A stretch of DNA of 44,655 nt. Origin: Planctomycetota bacterium (lineage in GTDB: Bacteria > Planctomycetota > Uabimicrobiia > Uabimicrobiales > JABWCH01). Made by a program: the position numbers and the translations under genes. The DNA is taken from assembly GCA_017993505.1 (NCBI GenBank), contig JAGOMP010000021.1:1-44655 (forward strand). Reading direction: 5' to 3'. Positions 1 through 7,442 of this stretch are shown here, one piece after another. The notes under the pieces were generated by a model. The model was not told the origin of the DNA. It did no database searches and saw only the letters and a program-made list of their open reading frames with translations. Positions within the stretch are counted from its first letter, which is position 1. Every line of letters starts with the position of its first letter.

Positions 1-262
1 TGTATCTTCTGGCGGACTGACTATTAACGTATTGCATGAACCGTGAAATATTGTCTAGATTCGTCATCAAGACTAAATGAACATGGTTAGTCATAATTGT
101 ATAATTATGAACTTCCACGTCATATTTATCTTTAGCACGTTTAAGAACCATGAGATACATTGGTTCAAAGGTTTTAGGATCAATTAAATGTTCCTTGTTA
201 TTGCAACGTACGGTTACATGATAAGTTGCTCCAACTCGTGTAATACGAATTCTTGTTGCCAT
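1..262 (-). CDS. REP-associated / IS200-like tyrosine transposase (Y1 Tnp), 5' part only
   Basis: Read on the - strand from the ATG at 262-260, the frame stays open to the window edge (87 codons), so only the N-terminal part is present. The product begins MATRIRITRVGATYHVTVR and contains YTIMTNHVHLVLM, the HUH histidine motif (NHVHL) of Y1 transposases; the catalytic Tyr would lie beyond the edge. Family members nick and rejoin single-stranded DNA and recognise hairpins. The short opening and 'YHVTVRCNNKEHL' fit the RAYT branch better than classical IS200. An AGGAG ribosome site lies 6 nt upstream of the start. It is the only - strand gene here, and a perfect palindrome lies about 40 bp upstream of it. 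Whether the gene is complete cannot be seen. Confidence 0.85.
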   Translation of the reverse strand, partial: MATRIRITRVGATYHVTVRCNNKEHLIDPKTFEPMYLMVLKRAKDKYDVEVHNYTIMTNHVHLVLMTNLDNISRFMQYVNSQSARRY

Positions 263-300
263 GGTATGCTCCTTTATAGAAGTGAGACTTTCCTTATTGA

Positions 301-332
301 AAAGAGACTACACAGTGTAGTCTCTTTTTTTA
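301..332. terminator. Perfect palindrome with T-run (bidirectional terminator or RAYT-type hairpin)
   Basis: Arms GAGACTACAC (305-314) and GTGTAGTCTC (316-325) flank a single central base. The pairing extends outward through A/T pairs at 301-304 and 326-329. A seven-T run follows on + and a short one on -. It looks like a rho-independent terminator, but no + strand gene precedes it. Its position just upstream of a RAYT gene makes a transposase-recognised hairpin the alternative. Confidence 0.6.
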
Positions 333-426
333 TATTATAAACATGCATTTGACAACATATTGTAAAAGCATGATAACTTTCTATATTAATTCTACATGCC
401 TTTGTGACATGTATTTTAAGTGCGTG

Positions 427-765
427 TATAATCATCTAATTTTATTATATTCATGCATTGGACAGGTCTTTTTTTGGGGCTTGTATAATCATCTAATTTT
501 ATTATATACATGCATTGGACAGGTCTTTTTTTGGGGCTTGTATAATCATCTAATTTTATTATATACATGCATTGGACAGGTCTTTTTTTGGGGCTTGTAT
601 AATCATCTAATTTTATTATATACATGCATTGAACAGGTCTTTTTTTGTGCGTGTATAATCATCTAATTTTATTATATACATGCATTGGACAGGTCTTTTT
701 GGGGCTTGTATAATCATTTAATTTTATTATATTCATGCATTGGACAGGTCTTTTTTTGTGCGTGT
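427..765 (+). repeat. Six tandem copies of a 55-57 bp repeat with promoter-like elements
   Basis: Units start at TATAAT at 427, 484, 541, 598, 654 and 709, giving periods of 57, 57, 57, 56 and 55 bp. Each unit holds TATAATCATCTAATTTTATT, the palindrome ATGCAT, TTGGACAGGTC (one copy TTGAACAGGTC) and a T-run leading into the next TATAAT. TGGACA and the following TATAAT are 17-19 bp apart, so each junction resembles a sigma-70 promoter. Open frames across the repeat are by-products of the periodicity. There is no spacer diversity, so this is not a CRISPR array. Confidence 0.9.
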
Positions 766-778
766 AAATGTTGCGTAA

Positions 779-1171
779 ATGTTGCTCTGGGGATTTGCTC
801 TGAGAATTTGCTCTGGGGAGGCAATGTTGCTCTGGGAGGCAATGTTGCTCGGGGGAGGCAATGTTGCTCTGGGGAAGGAAGTTGCTCTGGGGAGGCAAAT
901 GTTGCTCGGGGGATTCGCTCTGAGAATTTGCTCTGGGGAAGGAAGTTGCTCTGGGGAGGCAAATGTTGCTCTGGGGATTCGCTCTGAGAATTTGCTCTGG
1001 GGAAGTAAATTTGCTCGGGGAAAGCAAAATTGCTCGGGGGAGGCAAAATTGCTCGGGGAAAGCAAAATTGCTCTGGGGAGGCAAAATTGCTCGGGGGAGG
1101 AAAATCTTGCTCGGGGGAGGAAAATCTTGCTCGGGGGAGGAAATGTTACTCGAGGTGGGAAGTTGCCTAGG
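779..1171 (+). repeat. G-rich minisatellite built on TTGCTCTGGGG
   Basis: About 22 copies of TTGCTC(T/G)GGGG or its variant TTCGCTCTGAG are separated by short linkers such as AGGCAAATG, AAGGAAG and AAAGCAAAA. All copies lie in the same orientation. A longer repeat (TGTTGCTCTGGGGATT, then CGCTCTGAGAATTTGCTC) recurs near 779, 899 and 962. The block is strikingly G-rich in an otherwise AT-rich window. The same motif reappears singly or in pairs in the leaders of the paralog genes between 2930 and 10800. Long - strand frames rich in Ser-Pro-Glu-Gln arise from the repetition; I do not call them genes. Confidence 0.9.
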
Positions 1172-1201
1172 AAAGATTAATTTAATTAATTAATTGGAAT
1201 T

Positions 1202-1238
1202 GAATTTGATTTGAGTTTATGAATTTGATTTGAGTTTA
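1202..1238 (+). repeat. Short AT-rich direct repeat
   Basis: GAATTTGATTTGAGTTTA occurs twice, 19 bp apart, in the AT-rich stretch between the minisatellite and the tRNA promoter. Nothing else is recognisable between 1172 and 1279. Confidence 0.7.
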
Positions 1239-1279
1239 AATTATAATTGAAAAATTTTCATTGATAAGAAGTTTTTACG

Positions 1280-1307
1280 TTGACAAAAAGTTTTTATATG
1301 GTATAAT
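1280..1307 (+). promoter_or_regulatory. Sigma-70-type promoter of the tRNA gene
   Basis: TTGACA (1280-1285) and TATAAT (1302-1307) both match the consensus perfectly, with a 16-bp spacer. Transcription would begin near 1314, about 48 nt before the mature tRNA. This also shows that the host uses ordinary -35/-10 promoters, which supports reading similar elements elsewhere in the window. Confidence 0.85.
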
Positions 1308-1361
1308 ATAGTCATATAACAACATAAGTTTAGTAAATAAATTTAGTAAATTTTAAAGTAT

Positions 1362-1433
1362 GCGGGCGTAGCTCAGGGGTAGAGCACTAGCTTCCCAAGC
1401 TGGGTGTCGAGGGTTCGAATCCCTTCACCCGCT
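1362..1433 (+). tRNA. tRNA-Gly (CCC)
   Basis: A complete cloverleaf can be drawn. The acceptor arm GCGGGCG pairs with CACCCGC, with one C-A mismatch at pair 6-67. The D-arm is GCTC/GAGC, the anticodon arm CTAGC-TTCCCAA-GCTGG has anticodon CCC, and the T-arm is GAGGG-TTCGAAT-CCCTT. The discriminator is T and CCA is not encoded. It is a single-gene transcription unit with its own consensus promoter and terminator. Confidence 0.93.
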
Positions 1434-1434
1434 T

Positions 1435-1473
1435 CAAAAAAGTTCTTTGTTTTTTACAAAGAACTTTTTTTTT
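1435..1473 (+). terminator. Rho-independent terminator of the tRNA gene
   Basis: AGTTCTTTGT (1441-1450) pairs perfectly with ACAAAGAACT (1456-1465) around a five-T loop. An A-run precedes the stem and eight Ts follow it. Confidence 0.92.
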
Positions 1474-1560
1474 ATTTCAATATAATTCTTTGTTTTTTTT
1501 AAGTTTTTTTATTTCAATATAATTCTTTGTTTTTTTTTATTTATTTTAATATAATTTTGG
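1470..1560 (+). repeat. Decaying repeats of an ATTTCAATATAATTCTTTG segment
   Basis: ATTTCAATATAATTCTTTG followed by a T-run begins at 1474 and 1511, with a degenerate third copy near 1543. A fragment (ATATAATTCTTT) recurs at 1582. The copies start inside the terminator's T-tract, so they look like slippage or short tandem duplications downstream of the tRNA gene. No gene is seen here. Confidence 0.7.
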
Positions 1561-1626
1561 TTGTTTTTTTTGTTTGTTTTCATATAATTCTTTATTGTAT
1601 TGTTTATTTGTTTCAGTGAGTTTTTC

Positions 1627-2856
1627 ATGTTGTATGCCACTCGTTATTATTGGATACGCTTTACTTATCTTTTGTTCTTATCTTTTACAAAGACAACGTT
1701 TTATCTCTATTTACATGAAACAAATGGATTGTCGTATTCAGATATTGCATTTATTTTTTTATCATTTGATATTTCTGTTGTTTCATTGGAATTGCCTACT
1801 GCTGCGTTGGGTGAATATTGGGGAGCACAAAAAAGTTTTTTGACAGGACTTTTTTGTAAAAGTTTGTCTGCATTTTTATTTTTTGTAGGGAATAGTTTTT
1901 TTTGTTTTTGTGTAGCAGAAATTGTGTCTGCATTTGCTGTTTGTTGTATTTCTGGTAGTTTAGAAGCTTGGTTAATGAATCAAATGGATTCTGATTGCAA
2001 CACAGAAAATGTAACTCAAATTTTTATGAAAGGGCGACGAGTTAGTATTTTGGCACAAGCTCTAGGTGGTTGGTTTGGTGCTATTTTAGGCGGTCTGTCT
2101 CTTGGCTTACCATGGTTCTTTGTTGCTGTAGGCATGATTTTTTGTTTTTCTCTTTCTTATATTTGTATGAAAGATACTAAGAAAGTGGAAAAATTAGTTT
2201 CAAAACAAAAAATTAAGTTTACCATGGATAATATTACACAAGGCTATAAGCTTACATTTCAAAATCCTATTTTGCTTTTTCTGCTTATTGACTGTTTTTT
2301 AATTAGTATTGCTCTTGCCTCGCCAAAAGTGGAATGGTTGCCTTATTTAAAGTCGTATTTTCAAAAGGATGCTTGGTTTGTAGGAAATGTTTGGATTTGT
2401 ATCCAAGCAATCCAGTTTGTAGGGACGTTTGGACTTTCTAATTTGTTGAAAAGGAATCGTTCTCTTTTATTTTGGAAATTAGTTTTTTCTTGTTGTTCCA
2501 GTATGATGTTATTGGGGCTTGTTATTTTTCGAAATATATTTACGTTTATTATTTTTTATTTGTTGTTGGAATGGATAAAGCCTTACCATCGCTCCTTGAC
2601 TTTGACATTGATTCAACAAGAAACAAGTAAAAATGGTAGACTAACTATATTAAGTTTTGAAAATTTGATTGGAAAATTAGGAAATTCTATTGGCTTATTT
2701 TTAGTAGGAAGTTTTACAAAGTACATTGGTTCCTTTTCTGCTTGGGGGCTAGGGTTGGCATTATATGTATTGATACTCCCCTGTTATTTTTATATTTTGA
2801 GTAAAGAAAAGTCAGATGTTCTTTCCTATTCTGTCTTAAAACAAAAGGATGTCTGA
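1627..2856 (+). CDS. Major facilitator superfamily transporter
   Basis: From the ATG at 1627 the product is 409 aa, hydrophobic almost throughout, with about 12 predicted membrane spans. Motifs around LELPTAALGEYWGAQKSF and SGSLEAWLMNQ match the MFS helix 2-3 loop and helix 5 region seen in drug or macrolide-efflux-type permeases. The canonical G-x-x-x-D-R-x-G-R-R loop is degenerate (GEYWGAQKS). A TTG nine codons earlier (1600) is an alternative start; neither has a clear Shine-Dalgarno, and the ATG precedes the first helix more naturally. The substrate cannot be inferred. It lies alone between the tRNA and the paralog array. Confidence 0.8.
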   Translation: MLYATRYYWIRFTYLLFLSFTKTTFYLYLHETNGLSYSDIAFIFLSFDISVVSLELPTAALGEYWGAQKSFLTGLFCKSLSAFLFFVGNSFFCFCVAEIVSAFAVCCISGSLEAWLMNQMDSDCNTENVTQIFMKGRRVSILAQALGGWFGAILGGLSLGLPWFFVAVGMIFCFSLSYICMKDTKKVEKLVSKQKIKFTMDNITQGYKLTFQNPILLFLLIDCFLISIALASPKVEWLPYLKSYFQKDAWFVGNVWICIQAIQFVGTFGLSNLLKRNRSLLFWKLVFSCCSSMMLLGLVIFRNIFTFIIFYLLLEWIKPYHRSLTLTLIQQETSKNGRLTILSFENLIGKLGNSIGLFLVGSFTKYIGSFSAWGLGLALYVLILPCYFYILSKEKSDVLSYSVLKQKDV

Positions 2857-2890
2857 GAATGAAATAAACTTGCTAATTTACTTAAATGAA

Positions 2891-2919
2891 TAGACAAAAA
2901 TCGAATAAATTGCTATAAT
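2891..2919 (+). promoter_or_regulatory. Extended -10 promoter upstream of the paralog array
   Basis: TAGACA (2891-2896) is followed after 17 bp by TATAAT (2914-2919), which is preceded by TGC, giving an extended -10. Transcription would start near 2926 and give a leader of about 93 nt. That leader begins with CTGCTCTGTG and CTGCTCTAGGGCAG, degenerate forms of the GCTCTGGGG motif found before the other paralogs. Confidence 0.65.
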
Positions 2920-3018
2920 CTGTTCTGCGAAAACTGCTCTGTGAAACTGCTCTAGGGCAGTGCAATTTTCAAATATTCATGAAAAATTATATCCATCAAC
3001 AGGAGGATTTGACTTGAG

Positions 3019-4242
3019 ATGACTTGGGAGAAAGTAACAGTACAAGATGCCATGGATAGATGGTCATTTTCTGATCAATATGGTTTTTCCTATTTTTCAG
3101 TTGAATCTGTACATTTAAAGATAGGAACAAATTGGGAAAATTTATCAGATTTATATAAAAAAGAAGGAAACATTTATAAACGATTAAAAAATTATAAGCC
3201 TAAAATTGTAAATTTATTTAAATTTTTAAAAAAATTTTTTGACGATGAATGGGCAGTGAGTATATATGAAAATCACTTAAGTAGTAATTTTAGTTTAATA
3301 AATTTATTTAATTTTTGTATTATAAACTTATTTAAGTATTCTTGGGATATGGATATACTGACTAAAAATAAAGTAAGAAAAATTAATGTAAAAGACATGA
3401 ATGCTAAGATAAATTTACAGATAACAACGTATTCTAATGATCCCAATGAAAGAGATAAAAGTAACATCGAATGTGAAATAGAAATAAATAATATTGAAGA
3501 TTTTAATAAAATTGATTTTTTGAATGGTGATGAAAAAGTTGATTTTTGGATTCCTATTGGCAAAACTATCCGATCTGGTAATTCACCTATTCGATTTGGT
3601 AATTCACCTATTCGATTTGGTAATTCACCTCTTGAATATTTTGATAGACCTAATATTAAAGATGTTCAAATTGGCGATAAATATTTTTATCTTCCCAAGA
3701 ATAGTATTTGTGAAGTTGTGAAAAAATATGACTATCCTGAACCAGATGAGCGATTATATGATGTTAAATTGGCTGATAAGTCCATAGTTACCATAAAATA
3801 TGGTAAAGATAACGATTTACTAGTACTGCCATATGTAAAAACTAAACCTAAAAGTGATGTATTAGACTTTAATACATCTATCAATAAATTTAATTTACAA
3901 CCTTATGTTGAATACGAAATACCTTTGTTTATGTACGAAGGTAAAGGAATGGATTCTATAGGTGCAAGGAAAACCTACCATGTATATTGGCAAGAGATAA
4001 AAAATGCTGCTAAATATACTGTTTCAGTGTATAAAATGATTAAATTTTCTAACAGATCTAAGGTCTATCACTTAAAAGATGTTGAAGTAGATAAAAATGA
4101 AAAAAAAGTAACTATCCATGGTCTTGTGGGAGGAAATTTTGTATTTGTAGTCAAAGCAGAAGATCGAAATAGTAATGTTTTGGCATTCAGCAGATGCATT
4201 GAAGATGGTGATCCCCAATGGTGGGGAGTAGATGATGACTAG
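3019..4242 (+). CDS. Array paralog A: three-module protein of unknown family
   Basis: 407 aa, no signal peptide or membrane segment. Three modules are visible. Residues 1-200 form an N-terminal domain opening with WEKVTVQDAMDRWSFSDQYG. Residues about 211-262 form a beta-rich module (VQIGDKYFYLPKNSICEVVKKYD...LYDVKLADKSIVTI) that could be an SH3/Tudor-like barrel. Residues about 318-395 resemble fibronectin III (YHVYWQEIKNAAKYTVSVYK...GGNFVFVVKAEDRNSN). Between the first two lies an in-frame 7-residue repeat, SPIRFGN, copied nearly three times. The tail ends WWGVDDD. A strong AGGAGG lies 12 nt before the ATG. I do not recognise the family and assign no function. Six further copies or part-copies follow in the same orientation. 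Confidence 0.85.
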   Translation: MTWEKVTVQDAMDRWSFSDQYGFSYFSVESVHLKIGTNWENLSDLYKKEGNIYKRLKNYKPKIVNLFKFLKKFFDDEWAVSIYENHLSSNFSLINLFNFCIINLFKYSWDMDILTKNKVRKINVKDMNAKINLQITTYSNDPNERDKSNIECEIEINNIEDFNKIDFLNGDEKVDFWIPIGKTIRSGNSPIRFGNSPIRFGNSPLEYFDRPNIKDVQIGDKYFYLPKNSICEVVKKYDYPEPDERLYDVKLADKSIVTIKYGKDNDLLVLPYVKTKPKSDVLDFNTSINKFNLQPYVEYEIPLFMYEGKGMDSIGARKTYHVYWQEIKNAAKYTVSVYKMIKFSNRSKVYHLKDVEVDKNEKKVTIHGLVGGNFVFVVKAEDRNSNVLAFSRCIEDGDPQWWGVDDD

Positions 4243-4268
4243 GATGTCATATTTTCATAATTTGTATT

Positions 4269-4467
4269 AGATATTACGCCTATATTATTTGCAAATGTTA
4301 ATCTATTTTTAAGCAAGATTAACATCTGCAAAAAGCTATTATAATAACTAAAAAACTTACAGAAGATAAAAATCCATTGATTATGAATGAGAAAAAGCAA
4401 GTTATTAAAAAAAGTAGTTTGCTTGCATGTTTCCATATAAAGTATATTCAACTCATATTTTTGTTTT
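4269..4467 (+). pseudogene. Decayed fragment of the Ycf46-like AAA+ gene (relic 1)
   Basis: This spacer aligns base by base with 13720-13930 of the AAA+ gene. It starts AGATATTACGCCTA (AGATATTACTCCTA in the gene), continues AAACTTACAGAAGAT (identical at 13811-13825) and ends near CATATTTTTGTTTT. Frames are broken. Within it, GCAAATGTTAATCT (4291-4304) pairs with 4316-4329 with one mismatch, a hairpin the intact gene lacks. The rest of the 4243-4564 spacer holds an imperfect AAAACA-type hairpin, one GCTTTGAG motif and the AGGAG site of the next gene. Confidence 0.8.
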
Positions 4468-4564
4468 ATGTTTCCGAACAAAAGATTCCTTTATTCAATT
4501 GCTTTGAGTCGATATAATTCTAGGTATTTATAAAACAGTATTTCTATTAACAGGAGAATTTTAT

Positions 4565-5353
4565 ATGGCATGGAAAAAATGTACAATACAAGATGCCATA
4601 GATAGGTGGTCATTTTCTGATCAATATGGCTTATCCTATTTTTCAGTTAAATCTGTAGAATTAAAAATAGGAGAAAATTGGAAAGATTTATTAGATGTAT
4701 ATAAAAAAATCGATAATGATTATATAAAATTAGATTACAAGATAGATAAAAATTTTTTTGATTTTAACTTTTATAAAAGCTTGCTGGATCTTGAATTGGC
4801 AAATCGAATATATAATCAAAGATACGAAAAAATTACTTTAAAAGAGATTAATATTAAGATAAATTTTGAGCTAACTTGGTATTGTTTTAGTGCCTTTCTT
4901 TCTGGATCAGGTCCAAGAGATTACATCTCTTGTGAAATAAAACTAAATAATGCTAAAGATTTTGAAAAAATTGATTTTTTGAATAATGATGAGAAAGTTG
5001 ATTTTTGGATTCCTGTGGACATCAAATCTGATGATTTACCTAGCAAATATTCACCTTTATCTACCCAAATTTATTCTCCACCAGTCCATTATTTTAATAA
5101 ACCTCATATTCAAGATGTGCAAGTGGGAGACAAATATTATTACCCTCCTAGGAATAGTATTTGCGAAGTTGTGAAAAAATATGATTCTTCTGATCCTTCT
5201 AACAAATTATATGACGTGAAATTGACAGATGGAACTATCGTTACTATAAGAGAGCATGATAGTTATATAAGTGTATTAGGAGAATATGAATATTTACTAA
5301 TACTTCCCAATGCAGAAATGAAAACTAAATATGATAAGTTTAATAAGCAATGA
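4565..5353 (+). CDS. Array paralog B, N-terminal part (frameshifted)
   Basis: 262 aa covering the N-terminal domain (WKKCTIQDAIDRWSFSDQYG) and the beta-barrel-like module (VQVGDKYYYPPRNSICEVVKKYD). Compared with paralog D, which reads AATAAGGCAATGAATGAA, this gene has AATAAGCAATGAATGAA. The lost G shifts the frame into a TGA and detaches the fibronectin-like module. AGGAG precedes the ATG at a normal distance. The break may be a decaying copy or a sequencing error, or a two-part gene, because the stop and the following start overlap as ATGA. Confidence 0.75.
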   Translation: MAWKKCTIQDAIDRWSFSDQYGLSYFSVKSVELKIGENWKDLLDVYKKIDNDYIKLDYKIDKNFFDFNFYKSLLDLELANRIYNQRYEKITLKEINIKINFELTWYCFSAFLSGSGPRDYISCEIKLNNAKDFEKIDFLNNDEKVDFWIPVDIKSDDLPSKYSPLSTQIYSPPVHYFNKPHIQDVQVGDKYYYPPRNSICEVVKKYDSSDPSNKLYDVKLTDGTIVTIREHDSYISVLGEYEYLLILPNAEMKTKYDKFNKQ

Positions 5354-5670
5354 ATGAATCAACTTTACAACCTTATGTTTCATATGCGGATAAAACTTAT
5401 AATGTGTATTGGCAAGAGATAAGCAATGTTGCTAGGTATATTGTTTCAGTATATAAAATTATTAAATTTTCTAATAAACCTAATATTTATCACTTGCAAG
5501 ATATAGAAGTAAATAAAAATAAGAAAATGGTAATCGTTCGTGATCTTGTGGGTGAAAATTTTGTCTTCGTAGTAGAGGCATTGGATAGCGATAATAATAC
5601 TTTGGCACTCAGCAGAGGAATTTTAAATTCAGGTGAACCCCGTTGCTGGAATGTGGTGGGGAGCAGATGA
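5350..5670 (+). CDS. Array paralog B, C-terminal fibronectin-like part
   Basis: 106 aa from an ATG overlapping the preceding stop (ATGA), continuing the paralog B sequence after a 1-bp deletion. It begins MNESTLQPYVSYADKTYN and contains the complete fibronectin-III-like module (VYWQEISNVARYIVSVYK...GENFVFVVEALDSDNN). It has no Shine-Dalgarno of its own; translation would need re-initiation from the upstream half. Its tail shifts away from the EPR-W endings of its relatives. The likely reading is the detached C-terminus of one frameshifted gene. Confidence 0.6.
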   Translation: MNESTLQPYVSYADKTYNVYWQEISNVARYIVSVYKIIKFSNKPNIYHLQDIEVNKNKKMVIVRDLVGENFVFVVEALDSDNNTLALSRGILNSGEPRCWNVVGSR

Positions 5671-5708
5671 TGACTAGCCGCTACAATTTGCATGATTTCA
5701 CTTGTATT

Positions 5709-5919
5709 AGATATTACGCCTAAATCACTTGCAAATGTTAATCTTGATTAAAAATAAGATTAACATTTGCTAAAAAGCCATTACAATTACAATAAAAAGA
5801 AAATTTATAGAAAATAAAATTCCGTTGATAATTAATAAAAAAGAGCAAATTATTTAAAAAGTAATTTGCTTGCATGTTTTCATCTAAAAGAATATGTAAC
5901 TCATATGTGTGTTTGGTAA
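5709..5919 (+). pseudogene. Decayed fragment of the Ycf46-like AAA+ gene (relic 2)
   Basis: It is 211 bp, the same length as its source segment 13720-13930. Shared stretches include AGATATTACGCCTAAAT, GATAATTAATAAAAAAGAGC and TTTCATCTAAAAGAATAT (TTCCATCCAAAAGAATAT in the gene). It contains a perfect 15-bp stem, GCAAATGTTAATCTT (5731-5745) with 5756-5770, loop 10 nt. The stem sequence differs from that in relic 3 but pairing is kept. Confidence 0.8.
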
Positions 5920-5950
5920 CCTTTTGTTTCTGTTTTAAACAAAAGGTTAC
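5916..5950 (+). promoter_or_regulatory. Leader hairpin before paralog C
   Basis: GTAACCTTTTGTTT (5916-5929) pairs perfectly with AAACAAAAGGTTAC (5937-5950) around a 7-nt loop, 90 nt before the next ATG. The core stem recurs before paralog G (10728-10760), with imperfect versions near 4461 and 10212. No U-run follows, so a plain terminator is not certain. It is followed by a GCTCTGAG motif. Confidence 0.6.
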
Positions 5951-6039
5951 TGCTGTCAATTGCTCTGAGACAAAATACTTTGTGGCAATACAATTCTAAG
6001 TATTTATGAAAAATTATAATTATCAAAAGGAGGATTTGT

Positions 6040-7296
6040 ATGACATGGGAAAAAGGTACAATACAAGATGCCTTGAATACATGGTCGTTTTCTGATCAAT
6101 ATGGCTTATCCTATTTTTCAGTTAAATCTGTAGAATTAAAAATAGGAGAGAATTGGCACGATTTGTCAAAGATATATAAAGAATATGGATCTAGCGATGG
6201 AATTAATTATAAACGACTTGATTTAGAAAAAAATAAAAATTTATTTAAATTTTTTAAAAAATTTTTTGACGATGAATGGATAGTTGCTCTAGATTCTAAG
6301 GAACATTGTCATGATATACTTGCTCAAAATCGTGTGATAAAAATCACTTTACGAGGGATTATGAAGATAAAGTTTCAGATAGAACCGTATTCTGCTAATT
6401 CTAAAAACAGTAAAGGTAGTATAAGTTACATCCAGACGCACTTCACAGTAAATAATAGTAGAGATTTTAATAAAGTTGATTGTTTAAATGAAGATAAGAA
6501 AGTTCATTTTTTAATTCCAAATTGTAAAACTAGCTCCTCAGATTCACCTATTGAATATTTTGACAGACTTAATATTGAAAATGTTCAAGTAGGAAAGCAA
6601 TATTTTTATTCTCCCAAGAATAGTATTTGCGAAATTGTGAAAAAATATGATTCTTCTGATCCTTCTAACAAATTATATGACGTAAAATTGACAGACAAGA
6701 ATATGTCTATAATCACCATAAAAAAGCATGAGGATTTACTAGCACTTCCCTATGCACAAACTAAATATGATATGTTTAATAAATCCATGAATGAATCCAT
6801 GTTACAACCTTATGTTGAAAGAGAAGACTCTTATTTTTATTTTAAGTACCAAAATTCTTCTTTTAATTTTAATCATTATGACAATGGTTACAAATATGCT
6901 GCAGATGGAGACTTTCATGGAAAAGGAACAATTAGTGGAGCTGGCAAAACATATAATGTATATTGGCAAGAGATAGAAAATGCTACTTTATATATTGTCT
7001 CAGTGTATAAGATTATTGAATTTTCTCACAAAACTAATATTTATCACTTAAAAGATATAAAAGTGAATAAAAATGAAAAAATGGCAATCATGGATGGTCT
7101 TGTAGGTGGAAATTTTGTGTTTATAGTTAAAGCTGAAGATTGCAATGGTAATGTTATCGCATTTAGCAGAGGCATTTTAAATGAAGGTGAGCCTCGATTA
7201 TGGAATGAAGATGATGACAAAGATACTTGGTGGAATGAAGATGATGACCAAGATACCACAATTTCTAGTCGTTTTCGTAGTTTTCGGTTTTGGTAA
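6040..7296 (+). CDS. Array paralog C: three-module protein of unknown family
   Basis: 418 aa, the longest single copy. N-terminal domain WEKGTIQDALNTWSFSDQYG; central module VQVGKQYFYSPKNSICEIVKKYD; fibronectin-like module NVYWQEIENATLYIVSVYK...GGNFVFIVKAEDCNGN. A linker before the last module is expanded with Tyr/Phe/Asn residues. The tail is a duplicated acidic segment (LWNEDDDKDTWWNEDDDQD) followed by RFRSFRFW, which is not shared with the other copies and may result from fusion to the relic paralog immediately downstream. AGGAGG lies 7 nt before the ATG. Cytosolic by absence of export signals; function unknown. Confidence 0.85.
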   Translation: MTWEKGTIQDALNTWSFSDQYGLSYFSVKSVELKIGENWHDLSKIYKEYGSSDGINYKRLDLEKNKNLFKFFKKFFDDEWIVALDSKEHCHDILAQNRVIKITLRGIMKIKFQIEPYSANSKNSKGSISYIQTHFTVNNSRDFNKVDCLNEDKKVHFLIPNCKTSSSDSPIEYFDRLNIENVQVGKQYFYSPKNSICEIVKKYDSSDPSNKLYDVKLTDKNMSIITIKKHEDLLALPYAQTKYDMFNKSMNESMLQPYVEREDSYFYFKYQNSSFNFNHYDNGYKYAADGDFHGKGTISGAGKTYNVYWQEIENATLYIVSVYKIIEFSHKTNIYHLKDIKVNKNEKMAIMDGLVGGNFVFIVKAEDCNGNVIAFSRGILNEGEPRLWNEDDDKDTWWNEDDDQDTTISSRFRSFRFW

Positions 7297-7425
7297 GTCC
7301 ATCATTACCATAAAAAGGATCCATTCAAAGATGAATTGATCTTATGTTTTGTACAAAGATAAAACTTGTAATGTATATTAGCAATATATAAAACATGCAT
7401 TTTACTATGTTGTTTCAGTGTATCC
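7295..7425 (+). pseudogene. Fossil of another array paralog
   Basis: AAGTCCATCATTACCATAAA matches the AAGTCCATAGTTACCATAAA that encodes KSIVTIK in paralog A. AAAGATGAATTG..CTTATG and ATAAAACTTGTAATGTATAT then follow the KDEFTLQPYV and KTYNVYWQ coding regions, and GTTTCAGTGTAT follows the VSVYK codons. Stop codons and an internal deletion show it is dead. It adds at least one lost copy to the array. Confidence 0.75.
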
Positions 7426-7442
7426 ATGATTTTAGTTGTATT

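Noticed and set aside
343..666. A 107-aa frame across the 57-bp repeat
   Set aside because: 57 is a multiple of three, so any stop-free unit gives a repetitive open frame. It shows no start signal or protein-like composition.
427..765. CRISPR array
   Set aside because: The units are contiguous and nearly identical over their whole length; there are no variable spacers and no cas genes.
659..1084. Long open frames on both strands through the G-rich repeat, one rich in Ser-Pro-Glu-Gln
   Set aside because: The frames stay open because the repeat lacks stop triplets; several frames are open at once, there are no ribosome sites, and the composition is purely that of the repeat.
779..1171. GCTCTGGGG as a genome-wide Chi-like recombination signal
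   Set aside because: It resembles Chi only loosely, and I noticed no copies in the 31 kb of mostly housekeeping genes downstream, whereas Chi sites should be spread across the chromosome.
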